DNA of 18,885 bases from JABDDM01 sp038240295 (lineage in GTDB: Bacteria; Bacteroidota; Ignavibacteria; Palsa-1295). Position 1 is the first letter of the stretch, and every line of letters starts with the position of its first letter. The notes under the pieces were generated by a model. That model saw only the letters and a list, made by a program, of their open reading frames with translations. It ran no database searches and was not told the DNA's origin. Below are positions 1-10,100 of the stretch, in pieces. Where the stretch lies: assembly GCA_038240295.1 (NCBI GenBank), contig JBBSDW010000054.1, forward strand, positions 1 through 18,885, in the 5' to 3' direction. Position numbers and translations under genes: made by a program.

Positions 1-212
1 AGGCAGACCACCCCCGAACCGGCAGGACCTTCGATAAGATAGGTCTCGAAGCGCTCGCCATTGTTTACGTTGACGATCGCGACTTGCTCGTATTGCATCA
101 AGTCAGCAGCGCGCATGAGGTCGCGATCCAGCGTCAGCGAACCCTCATAGTAGAGCTCAGCCTGGGTGACCGTTGCACGGTGGATCTTCGATTTAAAGAG
201 AGTCCGCTTCAT
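1..212 (-). CDS. panD: Aspartate 1-decarboxylase (PanD), N-terminal 70 residues; cut by window edge
   Basis: PanD decarboxylates L-aspartate to beta-alanine, the amine that PanC joins to pantoate. The visible product starts MKRTLFKSKIHRATVTQAEL, the classic PanD N-terminus. It continues with Y22-E23-G24-S25-L26; Gly24-Ser25 is the bond that family members cleave themselves to make the pyruvoyl cofactor on Ser25. Further on, NNGERFETYLIEGPAGSG also matches the family well. Lys9 and Tyr22 sit at expected active-site positions. The start is ATG at 210-212, seven nt after the panC stop, so the two genes are probably co-transcribed. No Shine-Dalgarno is visible. The C-terminal part, normally about 50 more residues, lies beyond position 1. 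Confidence 0.96.
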   Translation of the reverse strand, partial: MKRTLFKSKIHRATVTQAELYYEGSLTLDRDLMRAADLMQYEQVAIVNVNNGERFETYLIEGPAGSGVVC

Positions 213-219
213 GTTGTTG

Positions 220-1089
220 TCAGCCGGAAGTTGTTGTGGGCCGGTCGATGATCAGATTATCGAGTAGCCGCGTCAACCCAAAACGGGCCGCAATGACCAC
301 TAAAAGCTTATCTGCGTCTTTAAACGAGTCCGTTTTGCGAAACGTTTCTGGATCGACGATCTCGAGATAATCAAGAGTTGCGTTAGGGCAAATTCTTGAA
401 AAATAACGAGTTGCATCGAGTATTGCCTGCGCGTTCGTTGCTCCGGTCGTGATATCGGTCAGGACTTTAATGAGCGTTACGCAAATGCCGGAAGCTTCCT
501 TTCGCTCGGTCTTGGAAAGGAATCGATTGCGGCTGCTGAGCGCGAGGCCGTCCGGTTCGCGCACTGTTTCGCCGATCTCGATCGCAATAGGAAAATTCAG
601 ATCGCGTGCCATCCGCTTGATAACGGAAACTTGTTGTGCGTCTTTTTGTCCGAAGTATGCGGTGTGCGGCTGAACTTGATTGAAGAGAATTGCGACGACG
701 GTTGCAACGCCATCGAAATGCCCTGCACGGATCGCAGATTCGAATCCATCGGTAACGCCCGAGACCCGAATGGAAGTCGCAGCGCCAGCCGGATACATTT
801 CCTCGTTAGGAGGCACGAAAAGTATATCGACTCCGGCTTTGCTGAGTGCTTCACTGTCGGAATCAAGCGTCCGCGGATACTTCGAAAAATCTTCCTTGGG
901 CCCGAACTGCGTAGGGTTGACGAAGATGCTTACGACGGTGACGTCGTTCGATCGTTTGGATAATTCAACGAGCGATAGATGGCCTCGGTGCAGCGCTCCC
1001 ATCGTTGGCACCAGACCGATCCGCTTGCCGGCACTTCGCATAGGGTGAAGCGCGGCGCGAAGTTCGTGAACCGTTTCGACTTTGAGCAA
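220..1089 (-). CDS. panC: Pantothenate synthetase (PanC)
   Basis: PanC is a cytosolic enzyme that condenses pantoate and beta-alanine with ATP to give pantothenate, AMP and PPi. The 289-residue length is normal. Visible signatures are PTMGALHRGHLSLV (residues 28-41, the HIGH-like nucleotide site), FVNPTQFGPKEDFSKYPR, the substrate-binding block FNQVQPHTAYFGQKDAQQ, and LALSSRN with following SKTER in the KMSKS-like region. The start codon appears to be TTG (1087-1089): an in-frame stop lies six codons upstream, no ATG lies between, and the N-terminus MLKVETVHELR aligns with that of E. coli PanC. The next ATG (residue 17) would remove the first beta strand. The gene sits between arginase (38 nt gap) and panD (7 nt gap), and its product uses the PanD product. 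Confidence 0.97.
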   Translation of the reverse strand: MLKVETVHELRAALHPMRSAGKRIGLVPTMGALHRGHLSLVELSKRSNDVTVVSIFVNPTQFGPKEDFSKYPRTLDSDSEALSKAGVDILFVPPNEEMYPAGAATSIRVSGVTDGFESAIRAGHFDGVATVVAILFNQVQPHTAYFGQKDAQQVSVIKRMARDLNFPIAIEIGETVREPDGLALSSRNRFLSKTERKEASGICVTLIKVLTDITTGATNAQAILDATRYFSRICPNATLDYLEIVDPETFRKTDSFKDADKLLVVIAARFGLTRLLDNLIIDRPTTTSG

Positions 1090-1094
1090 GAGGT

Positions 1095-1135
1095 TTGTTG
1101 CAGCTTAAAGAAATCGATTGTTGCAGCTTAAAGAA
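1095..1135. repeat. Short tandem duplication across the arginase stop codon
   Basis: The 18-mer TTGTTGCAGCTTAAAGAA occurs at 1095-1112 and again at 1118-1135, a period of 23 bp. On the minus strand this duplicates the last codon and TAA stop of arginase plus about 10 nt downstream, so the second stop copy lies within the arginase-panC gap. It looks like a slippage or local duplication that lengthened the spacer. No function is evident. Confidence 0.85.
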
Positions 1136-2063
1136 TTCGTTGGCCCATCGCGCTTGCGATGAGTCCTGCCGCGACCTCGGCGCTTGCGTTATGCGTGTCG
1201 AGGATTGGGTTGACCTCGGCGATCTCGAAGGAAGACATTGTGCCCGTCTCGGCGATCGCTTCCATGAGCAAATGTGCTTCGCGATAAGTAAGTCCGCCCG
1301 GTACCGGGGTCCCCACACCGGAGGCGACGGAGGGATCGAGAGAATCGAGATCGAAACTCACATGCAAATGATCGACCCGTCGACCGAGCGACGCCAGCGC
1401 ACCGGCAATGACGGTGGACATCCCGAGTTTGTCGATTTCGGTCATCGAGTACGCTTCGATCTGTAATTTCTTGATCAGCGACCGCTCTTCAGGGTCGATC
1501 GAGCGGAGGCCGATGAGCACAAGTTGATGCGCTTCGAGCTTTATGAAGTCACCGCCGATCGAGGTCAGCGCGTGATCTCCGAGTCCGAGCGAAACCGCCA
1601 AAGGCATCCCGTGAATATTTCCGCTGGGGGAAGTCTCGGATGTGTTGATGTCGGAATGTGCGTCGATCCAGATAACGCCGAGGCGTTTGCCTGCTTTTTG
1701 GCAATGCGCTGCAATGCCTGCGATAGTACCGATCGCCATCGAATGATCTCCGCCCAGCACCAACGGAAATTCGCCGTGATCGAGCGATGATTCGACTGCT
1801 TTTGCAAGCGCAGTGCAGGCCTCGCTGATCGCTGACAAATAACGAAGTTTCGGATTCTCAACCTCCTGCACTTCGGGACTACGAATATCGATGTCGCCCG
1901 AATCGATCACTTTGTAGCCAAGCGTTTGAAGGAGCGTACCGACGCCGGCGATGCGAAGGGCTGAAGGCCCCATATCGACACCGCGCCTGCCGGCGCCAAG
2001 ATCCATCGGGAAGCCGATCAATCGTACTATTTTTTTGATCATCACAGCGGGACTTTTGCCCAT
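1128..2063 (-). CDS. rocF: Arginase (ureohydrolase family)
   Basis: Predicted Mn-dependent hydrolase converting L-arginine to ornithine and urea. With the chosen ATG (2061-2063) the protein has 311 residues. The binuclear manganese ligands are all visible: GGDHS (H107), DAHSD (D134, H136, D138) and SFDLDSLDP (D238, D240). The substrate loop DINTSETSPSGNIHGMP resembles true arginases (the SGN-HG motif) rather than agmatinases or formiminoglutamases, and E283 in AEVNP matches the guanidinium-binding glutamate. A longer frame opens at a TTG at 2108, but this would overlap accD; the ATG lies one nt after the accD stop. A second ATG at 2042 (MIKKIVRLIG) is an alternative start. The cluster with accD and panCD suggests constitutive co-expression rather than an arginine-induced catabolic operon. 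Confidence 0.92.
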   Translation of the reverse strand: MGKSPAVMIKKIVRLIGFPMDLGAGRRGVDMGPSALRIAGVGTLLQTLGYKVIDSGDIDIRSPEVQEVENPKLRYLSAISEACTALAKAVESSLDHGEFPLVLGGDHSMAIGTIAGIAAHCQKAGKRLGVIWIDAHSDINTSETSPSGNIHGMPLAVSLGLGDHALTSIGGDFIKLEAHQLVLIGLRSIDPEERSLIKKLQIEAYSMTEIDKLGMSTVIAGALASLGRRVDHLHVSFDLDSLDPSVASGVGTPVPGGLTYREAHLLMEAIAETGTMSSFEIAEVNPILDTHNASAEVAAGLIASAMGQRIL

Positions 2064-2064
2064 A

Positions 2065-2928
2065 CTAATTCGTCGGTGAAGTGCGAAGTTGACGGATAAG
2101 GGTCGCAAGCGTTCGTTTCAGTTCTTTGCGGTGTACTACCATATCGACGAAACCATGATCCTGCAGGAACTCCGAACGTTGAAAGCCGTCGGGCAATTTT
2201 CGACGGATCGTCTGCTCGACGACTCTCGGACCTGCAAAGGCGATCAACGCCTTCGGCTCGGCGATGTTGATATCGCCGAGCATCGCAAAACTCGCGGTAA
2301 CGCCGCCAGTCGTTGGATCGGTAAGTACGCTAAAAAAGGGAATTCGCTTCTCCGAAAGTTGTGCAAGCTTTGCGCTTGTTTTGGCCATTTGCATTAGCGA
2401 CAGTGCAGCCTCCTGCATACGCGCTCCGCCCGAACTGGAGATCACGATGAACGGCCGACGCTCGGCGATAGCTGCATCGACGCCGCGAGCAAATTTTTCG
2501 CCGACGACAGAGCCCATCGATCCGCCAACGAACGAAAAATCCATGACGCCGAGAACGATCGGCTCCGAATCGAGCGAACCCGTCGCGACGCGTATCGCTT
2601 CCTTGAGCGAAGTTTTTTTCGTTGCATCCACAACACGGGCAGGGTAGGGCTTGGTATCGACGAAATTAAGCGGATCGGCAGGGATCAGATTCGCGCCGAT
2701 CTCCTGCTCGAAGATCCCATCATCAAAGAGTATCTCGAAGTATTCTGCGCTACCGATCCGGAAATGCTTATTGCACTTGGGGCACGTGTAAAGATTTTCT
2801 TCGAGCGCTTTGCGATAGATTATTTCCTTGCACTCCGAACATTTGACCCAGACGCCATCGGGAATCGCGTCGGAATCCCGTTTCGAATCGGAATCGATGT
2901 TTTGCTTCGAACGTGTAAACCAGGCCAT
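2065..2928 (-). CDS. accD: Acetyl-CoA carboxylase carboxyltransferase subunit beta (AccD)
   Basis: AccD pairs with AccA to move the carboxyl group from carboxybiotin to acetyl-CoA, forming malonyl-CoA for fatty acid synthesis. From the ATG at 2926-2928 the product has 287 residues, typical of the family. It has the N-terminal zinc ribbon (C30, C33, C49, C52; CSEC and CPKC), then the crotonase-like fold with SSSGGARMQE and DPTTGGVTASFAMLGD, which bind CoA and form the oxyanion hole, and the late motif AFAGPRVVEQT. The frame is open 28 codons further upstream to a TTG, but that extension has no family similarity I recognise and would run into the divergent gene's control region. No Shine-Dalgarno is visible. 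It is probably the first gene of the minus-strand cluster; accA is not in the window. Confidence 0.96.
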   Translation of the reverse strand: MAWFTRSKQNIDSDSKRDSDAIPDGVWVKCSECKEIIYRKALEENLYTCPKCNKHFRIGSAEYFEILFDDGIFEQEIGANLIPADPLNFVDTKPYPARVVDATKKTSLKEAIRVATGSLDSEPIVLGVMDFSFVGGSMGSVVGEKFARGVDAAIAERRPFIVISSSGGARMQEAALSLMQMAKTSAKLAQLSEKRIPFFSVLTDPTTGGVTASFAMLGDINIAEPKALIAFAGPRVVEQTIRRKLPDGFQRSEFLQDHGFVDMVVHRKELKRTLATLIRQLRTSPTN

Positions 2929-3017
2929 GCATTCTGCGTTATGAGCGAGCCCAAACGGGATGTCGCTCAATGATTCATCTGAAAAAATATCTGAAGAAGT
3001 CTCTGTCGCCAAGCAGG

Positions 3018-3046
3018 TTGTCCGTCTGTCGGCAGTTCAATATAAC
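3018..3046 (+). promoter_or_regulatory. Candidate sigma-70-like promoter for the PorD-like gene
   Basis: TTGTCC (3018-3023) and TATAAC (3041-3046) are separated by exactly 17 nt in the roughly 200-bp gap between the divergent accD and PorD-like genes. Transcription would begin near 3053, leaving a leader of about 78 nt before the ATG at 3131. The matches are 4/6 and 5/6 to the general bacterial consensus. Bacteroidota often use a different promoter form, so this is only a candidate. Confidence 0.35.
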
Positions 3047-3130
3047 TCCTCGATCCCTTCCTTAGAACTAAGCCGAAACAAGCAGAGTTGGAATTCCATA
3101 CGTCTCGAACACTCGTTTGATCAGTTGAAT

Positions 3131-4093
3131 ATGCATACCGCGTCAGCATCGCTACATCGCTCATCGCTACATCGCTCATCGCTCATCTCGCTTTTCTTCC
3201 TCGCGGTGCTCTCGTTCGTGCTCGTTGCGCGATCGGCCAAAGCACAGGAGCTCGACGCACAGGTCGATCTCAACATCTCTGCACTTTCGGAGCAGGACCG
3301 CGTTCAATGGAATTCCTTCAAAGGTGACGTACAGTCCTATTTGAACAGCTATAACTGGACAACAAGTTTTACCGGCGACAGAATTCGTTGCACCTTCCAG
3401 TTCAACATACTGAGTGCGAACGGCAGCACCTTCAACGCGCAGGTCTTTATCACAAGTTCGCGGCCACTCTATAAGAACGATCAGCTAACAACGATGGCGC
3501 GCTTCTTCGACAACAATGTGCAGTTTCCCTACATTCGTGGCGAAGTGCTGCAACGGGGCGGGGGATATCGCGGGCTCGAATCGATGCTTGATTTTTACGT
3601 CTATGTCATTCTCGGGCTCGACTACGACTCCTACAATCGGCAGGGTGGCACACAGTATTTCCAGCAGGCCAACGAGATCGCGGCCGTCGCAACGGCGGCG
3701 AGTGGCATGGGATGGGAACGCTCTGTCTCGGCGACCGGCACCTATTCTCGCGTAGGATATATCGAAGACATTCTCGATGCGAACCAGCGAGCGCTCCGTG
3801 ATCTCATGTTCGAATATAATTATCACGTGCTCGATCTCGAATCGACAAAGCCCGAAGATGCGCGTACCAATCTCGCGATGGTCGTCGATTCACTCGTCAT
3901 GCTCAAGAAACAAAGTTCGCTCATGCAGCGTAGTCCGTTCATCAGGGCATTCTTCGAAGCAAAATATCCAGAGCTATCCGAACTTGGCCGCATGTTCCCC
4001 GATAATCTCGCAGCCTATTTCACGAAGCTCGTTTATCTCGACCCGCTTCACGAGACCTATTACGATCAGATCCGAGAGAAGTTGGGGGGGTAG
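3131..4093 (+). CDS. Secreted DUF4835 family protein, PorD-like (T9SS-associated)
   Basis: A 320-residue exported protein of the DUF4835 family found in Bacteroidota and relatives, sometimes annotated as a PorD-like type IX secretion component; its molecular role is poorly defined. From ATG 3131 there is a signal peptide: a basic/serine n-region, a hydrophobic core (SLISLFFLAVLSFVLVARS) and a likely cleavage after AKA-Q. The mature part opens ELDAQVDLN and has family-typical blocks: SSRPLYKNDQ, FYVYVILGLDYDSYNRQGG and YFQQANEIA. The late block YFTKLVYLDPLHETYYDQI is also characteristic. The frame also opens at an ATG at 2960, but that adds 57 residues before the signal peptide and would overlap the accD leader. 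The neighbouring porU, on the same strand, supports a link with surface protein export. Confidence 0.88.
   Translation: MHTASASLHRSSLHRSSLISLFFLAVLSFVLVARSAKAQELDAQVDLNISALSEQDRVQWNSFKGDVQSYLNSYNWTTSFTGDRIRCTFQFNILSANGSTFNAQVFITSSRPLYKNDQLTTMARFFDNNVQFPYIRGEVLQRGGGYRGLESMLDFYVYVILGLDYDSYNRQGGTQYFQQANEIAAVATAASGMGWERSVSATGTYSRVGYIEDILDANQRALRDLMFEYNYHVLDLESTKPEDARTNLAMVVDSLVMLKKQSSLMQRSPFIRAFFEAKYPELSELGRMFPDNLAAYFTKLVYLDPLHETYYDQIREKLGG
3151..3180 (+). repeat. Two perfect 15-bp tandem copies inside a signal peptide
   Basis: GCTACATCGCTCATC occurs at 3151-3165 and 3166-3180, followed by a partial third copy (GCTCATC). It encodes LHRSSLHRSS in the n-region of the PorD-like signal peptide. Because the unit is a multiple of three, copy-number change would lengthen or shorten the n-region without a frameshift. 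Confidence 0.9.
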
Positions 4094-4120
4094 CCTATCC
4101 TCAAAAAAAAGGGTAAAAAT

Positions 4121-7100
4121 TTGTGCCCCCGGGTGTCAATTCTCCTTCTCAGGTGTTGCTCCTTTTTATCTACGCTCCCACGACTTTTGAAGGCGGGGCT
4201 TTGGGGGGCGGTTGGAGACAACTGTAGGGAGTTAGTCAACCGAATAGAGACGCTGAAAAAACTCGCTTTGTATTTTGTTGGATTCGCATTCTGCTTACTC
4301 ATTCTTGGGTGCGCAGTATGTGCGGGTGCTCGTGCACAATCGGTAAGCAAGCTTCCGAATGTTGTCGCGCATGCTCCGCTCAAGCCAGTATCGATCGGCA
4401 CGCCTTCCATCGTAAGAAGTACCGAGCCGATTTCAGCGACCGCTCCAGCCGTCCATAAGGTCATCAAGCCAAAACCAACGCCACGCGCCGGCGCGACACG
4501 AAAGATCTTTAATGGCGGAAAGCATTCGCTGATCAAAACGAGCACAACACTTTCGGGAAACACCGGCAAGATCACAGTTTCAATCGAGCTTGGAATGCCT
4601 TCGACCTCTGTGGCGAAAGTGGCGATAAAAAGTGCGCCGGCTTCCGTCAAATTTTCCGAACTCACATGGAGCAACCTCGATCTCGCACATTTGCCGACGG
4701 GGACTTCGCTTGCATTCAGTCACGATCCCGGCGCGCCCGATATTCCGACGCTTGCCGTTCGTCTTGCGATTCCTGACGGATCGACCGGGCTAAGATTAAC
4801 TTTGGCAAATGACCGAACCGCCGATCTGACAAATGCACATCTGATGCCGGCGATAAATCCAAAAGACGAATCGCGAACCTACACCGCCAGTTACTCAGGC
4901 GCACACGCACCGAAAGCGAAGCTCGAAGATGCTGTCACCTTCCGGACGCTTCATTTCGTCACGCTTGAAATTCCGCTGGCCGAAGTGCTCGCAAGCGGTA
5001 CACTTCGCGCACGGCGGTCGGTAACGGCGACGCTTTCATTTACCACGAACGGTGAACAGTTTGCCGCGACGCGCAAACTTCTCGATCCGATGTTCGAAGA
5101 AGCGGGGCTTCGCATGGTTGCCAACACATCCGATCTCTCGCGATTTCAGGCTAATTTTCATCGAGCCGCATCTGCAGGTACTCAGGGCAAGCTACAAACA
5201 TTAGGAAGCGATTCTGCTCGAACATTCGATCTCTCGCGTATTTCATGGATCGATAGAAGCGCGCCTTATGCAAAAATGTCGATCACGCGAACCGGACTCT
5301 ATCGCGTTACGGCGCTCGATATCGGATCGCATACAAATTCGGCAGCACTCGATCTGCTGAACTGGTCGCCGTCGCAAATTCGCGTTTTTAATCACGGTCA
5401 CGAGATCCCGGTATGGATCGACACATCGCAAGGGGGGCACGTGCAAGCAGTCGAGTTCTATGGTGAGCGCTTGCCGGGATTTCCGCGGGAGTACTATAAT
5501 GTAGCGACCGATACGAACGTATACTGGTTGACGAATAGTACAAAATTCAACACCGCGCCGCTCAGATATAAAGATCGGGCTCCTTCGGAAAGTCCTGTCC
5601 TCGATCTTAGCACTGGCACAATGATGCTCCATCATGAGAAGGATAAATTTTATTTTCCGGGTAAGCAAAACGATCCGGACGACGCAAAGACGGTGCAGCG
5701 AACGGAGTGGATTCCTTCGCGCAGGTTTGTCTGGGCAGAACTCGACCCGCCCAATGGAAGGGACACATCCCGGCTGATCGACTCGTTCAACGTTACCCTG
5801 CCCGCAGATACTGCTGGAAAGACTGCACTGTTCTCCGCGTTCCTCGATGGTATTTCCGCAGGCGGCAATACGAGCCCGAATCATCATTATCGCATTTCGA
5901 TCAATGGTTTCGTGATTGCCGATTCAACGTTTACGAATTATGACTCGCTGTTCCTGCAACGAGCAATTCCGATGGGTCTGCTTCGAAATGGGACCAACCA
6001 ATTCCAACTCGTTTCTGCCGGTACGTCGAACAGCCTCGATCGTTTTTTGGTGGACTTTTATTCGCTCTCGCTCAATGAATCGCTCGCTCCTTCTGCCGAC
6101 ACATCCATCGCGTACGGCCAATTACTCTTTACCGATCAACTTTCCGCAGGCATCACGAACCTCAATATTGCAAGTGTCGACAACGTGCAGTTATTCAGCC
6201 TCACCGACACTACAAGGATCAATGCCCGCTCATCGTCGAATGGCGTGACATCATTTCGCGATTCGACGAACGGCGCAAATCAGGTTTTTGCGGCCTCGAC
6301 GGCAACGGGATTTCTTAAAGCCGACCAGATCTATGGCTGGAACGTTGGTGTCGCAGGGCAGGGATGGGAGATACTCGACTCGACAAAAGGCGCTGACTAT
6401 ATCGTGCTCACGCATCCGCTATTCAAAAGCGCTGCGAGCAAGATCGAATTTTTCCGCAAGACGCAATTGGGCATTCGAACCAGGCTTGTTACAACCGACG
6501 AAGTTTTTAATGCGTTTAATTTCGGATCGAACGAACCGTTGGCTATCCAGCAGTTTCTCCACTATGCGTACGAATTTTATCAGGGCACTCCGCCAGGATT
6601 TGTGACACTCGTTGGCGACGCGGCATGGGATCCGAAGAAAAATCTGAATACAACTATTCATAACTCCTACGTCCCAAGCTTTGGCGACCCGGTATCCGAT
6701 TATGTCTTTACAGAATTGGAAGGAACAGGCTTCGAGACGCTCACACCCGAGATGGTCATCGCCCGAATCCCCGTAGAAGATTCAGGACAAGCGAACGACT
6801 ATTTCAACAAGCTTCAGAACTACAGCCTTGCGACTCCTGCAGCCTGGAATAAGCGGTTCCTGTTTATCGTTGGCGGCGACGGTCCGCTGGATCAACATTC
6901 GCTTTTTATGAGCGAGGTCAACGCCTTCCTGCATGTTCGCGAAGATGGCGGGCTTGCGATGCCACCGATGAGCATCTCGGACAACATTATCGAGCGCACC
7001 GATTTCTCGCAGGTCGATTTTACGCATGAAGCCGAGATTCAGGAGCGTATTCGTGAAGGCGCATCGTTCACCTATTTCGCAGGGCATGGTGCGCCCAACA

Positions 7101-10100
7101 TCACCGATGTTTCACTCGGTGATCCAAATCTTTTGCGGAACAATGGGCCATACACCGTTTTCATTTCGCTCTCCTGCCGCACAGGTGCCTTCGCAGAAAA
7201 CGATCTTGTTTCGATCAACGAGCAATTTCTTCGCGCGAAGGATCAAGGGGCGATCATGACCTACGGTACGTCAGGATTTGGAGAGATCGGTTACGATCTC
7301 ACCCTCTCCGTGCTGTTGTGGAATCTCATGGATAACGCAGACAGCTCGCGTGTAAATTATATCGGCAACCGGCTTAATCTCGCGACGGTCTTCACGCTCG
7401 CGAAAGTTGCGGCAACGTTTAGCGATGGGGGGCAGCTTCCGCTCAACTCGCTCAACCAGTATCTCATCTTAGGCGATGCCCTTACAGGCTTCGCACTCCG
7501 GCCGCACCCCGAACTTTCGGTCTCGCAGTCCGATCTGACGTTCTCGAATTCCGCCAGTATGACGAAGCAGACATTTTCGCTATCCGATTCCTCGATCACG
7601 GTCGCTGCAATGCTCCACGATTTTGGATATTCGACGGAGGGGCCGGTACACGTTCGCATTCGCGATCTCGGACCGCGAACATCAGTGCCGCGCGATGTTA
7701 TTTTGAACCTTGCAGCACTTGATAGTACGGCGACAGTAAGCGCGACATTCCCGATCGATACATCGCTCGTCGGTCAGCACACCATTAGCGTCTTCGTCGA
7801 TTACGACAGCCTCTATAGAGAAGAAAACGAGAACGATAATCTTGCGACCGTAGGAGTGCTCGTTAATGGCAGCAGTGTTACGACCCTCTATCCTCCGGAA
7901 GGCTCGCGTGACTTTTGCGATGTCTCGGCGGATTCGATCCATTTTGTGCTGCTTGCGCCTGTCATCGGGGCTCAATCGTCGGTCGCCGGCGTGATCGAGA
8001 TCGAAATGGATACGACGAGCGCGTTCTCGAATTCCAGGAATGTCGTTACGTTAAATGTTCAGCGCTCGCCGGTCGAGATCGGTGTTCCGCGTGCACTGCT
8101 TCCGATCTCGAGTAGCAAGGTTGTTTGGATACGCATCCGCTTTACTCCGCCATCAACACAAGTAAAAGGCCCCTGGGTTGTCTTGAGTGAGAGTATCGAC
8201 CAATCGACTGCTCCCGAATTTTCCTATTCGACTGGCGATCAACTTCGAACCACCATTCAGGATCATCTGACGCTGACCCCGCTTGGTGCGCTTACACTTC
8301 CGATATCCGACACAACGCGTATCGAAGTGGTCTCGCATGGCGGCAACGACACGACCAATGCCGGTGCGGGCGCGACAAGTCATTTGATCGTGGGCAAGGC
8401 CGATAGCAGCGTTATCGGTCCGTTCCTGACGGTTGCCTATTTAAGTCAGGATGGGACAGCGATCGAAAGTTTTGTAGAGATCCACGCGCCGCTCGATGGC
8501 AACGATTCTGAAAATCTTGCTGTCGCAGGGATCTTCGATTCGCTCGTCAAAACGATTCCATCCGGCAGGAGGGTAGCGGTATTCACAACACTGCAGCCTT
8601 TTTTCAATTCAGGCACGACTCCCTTCTATCGAAATGCGACGGTCCATGCAGACATCCTGTCGCTTGGCGGAAAAACAGGATTCGATTCGACAAGCTATTT
8701 TGGAAGTTATGCGTTGCTCGGCATAAAGGGTTCGCAGCCGGGAAGCGCGTTCGAAGGCACAGGACCTCGAGCTGGCGCGGGCGTCACACTTCGCGATAGT
8801 TCGATCAATTTTCATACTTCAGGAAACGCACAGACGCCCTTCACGGCTGTTGCATCGCATTACGGCAAGCTCTCATGGTCGGGAAGCTTCATCACTGCGC
8901 ACACAGATATTCTCTTTACCGTTATCGGTCACAATCGCACGACGAGCGTTGACGACACGCTTGGTACGTTTCGTGCATCGAACGGTGCAAGCTTTGATCT
9001 TTCCCAATTCGATCCGCGTGCCGATGACGCGCTGAGCGTCGCCATGCATTTCATACGCGATTCGAGTGCAACGCTTAGCCCCGAGCTTTCAGCGATCTCG
9101 CTCGAATATCTGCCCGCTCCCGAAGTGACGATCGACGCGAATTCGTTCACAGCCTTGCCAGGCTCGGCGAATGAAGGCGTGCCGATCGTTTCAAGTTATA
9201 CGATCAGAAATTTGACGTGCGTACCGGTAGCGAATCTCACCAGCGAACTCGAGCAGACCTATCACAACACAACAACGGTAACGAACACCCACGCGCAGAT
9301 CTCGCTTGCCGCGCATGCTTCTATTGTCATACTCGATACACTACAAACATTTGGACTCAACGGGCAGGTGGCGCTGCTGGCGTATGCGAATCCGAATGAG
9401 TTGATCAACGAGCAGTTTCTTCTCAACGATCGCGCGCAAACTTCTTTCATCGTTGGTCGCGATACAGCCAAGCCGCTTGTTGATGTTACGTTCGACGGGC
9501 GGCATGTCTACAATTGCGACTACGTCTCCAATCGTCCGAAGATCTCGATCGCACTATCGGATAATAGTCCGATACGCCTGACCGATAGCACCTCGATCAG
9601 CGCGACCCTCCGTTCGAATAACGATCCGGCGAATCCGATCTATCTATCGAACACGCAAACGAATCCGCTGTTCGATCTTCAATTCGTTCGACTACCCTCA
9701 GGCAAAGTGCAGGCCGAACTTGTGGCGAAGCCAAACGCGACCGGCGCACTGAAGCCCGACACATGGACGCTAACTGCGTACGCCAAAGATGCCTCCGGCA
9801 ACGCGGCCGATACGATCTCCATCTGCTTTGTGGTAGCCGCAACGAACGGGCTCGATCACGTTATGAACGTACCCAATCCGTTCAAAGAGCAAACGAGCAT
9901 GACCTATCAGCTTCGCTCCGGCGGCAACGCCGATGTCAAGATCGTCATATATACGATCGCAGGACGAAAGATCAGAACGCTCACTCCAGATCCCGGTACG
10001 CTTCCACACGCTGGAATCAACTTCATGCTTTGGGATGGCCGCGACGAAACGGGTAACCAGATCGCGAACGGCACCTACTTGTACCGAGTCGTGATGAGCG

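Noticed and set aside
2960..3130. Upstream ATG for the PorD-like gene and upstream TTG (3012) for accD, which would make the two genes overlap head to head
   Set aside because: Both extensions lack family similarity; internal ATGs give a proper signal peptide and a family-length AccD, and leave room for promoters.
4716..9842. Many antisense and alternate-frame open frames of 60-210 codons inside porU
   Set aside because: They lie fully within a well-supported gene, show Arg/Ser-rich shadow composition and have no recognisable domains.
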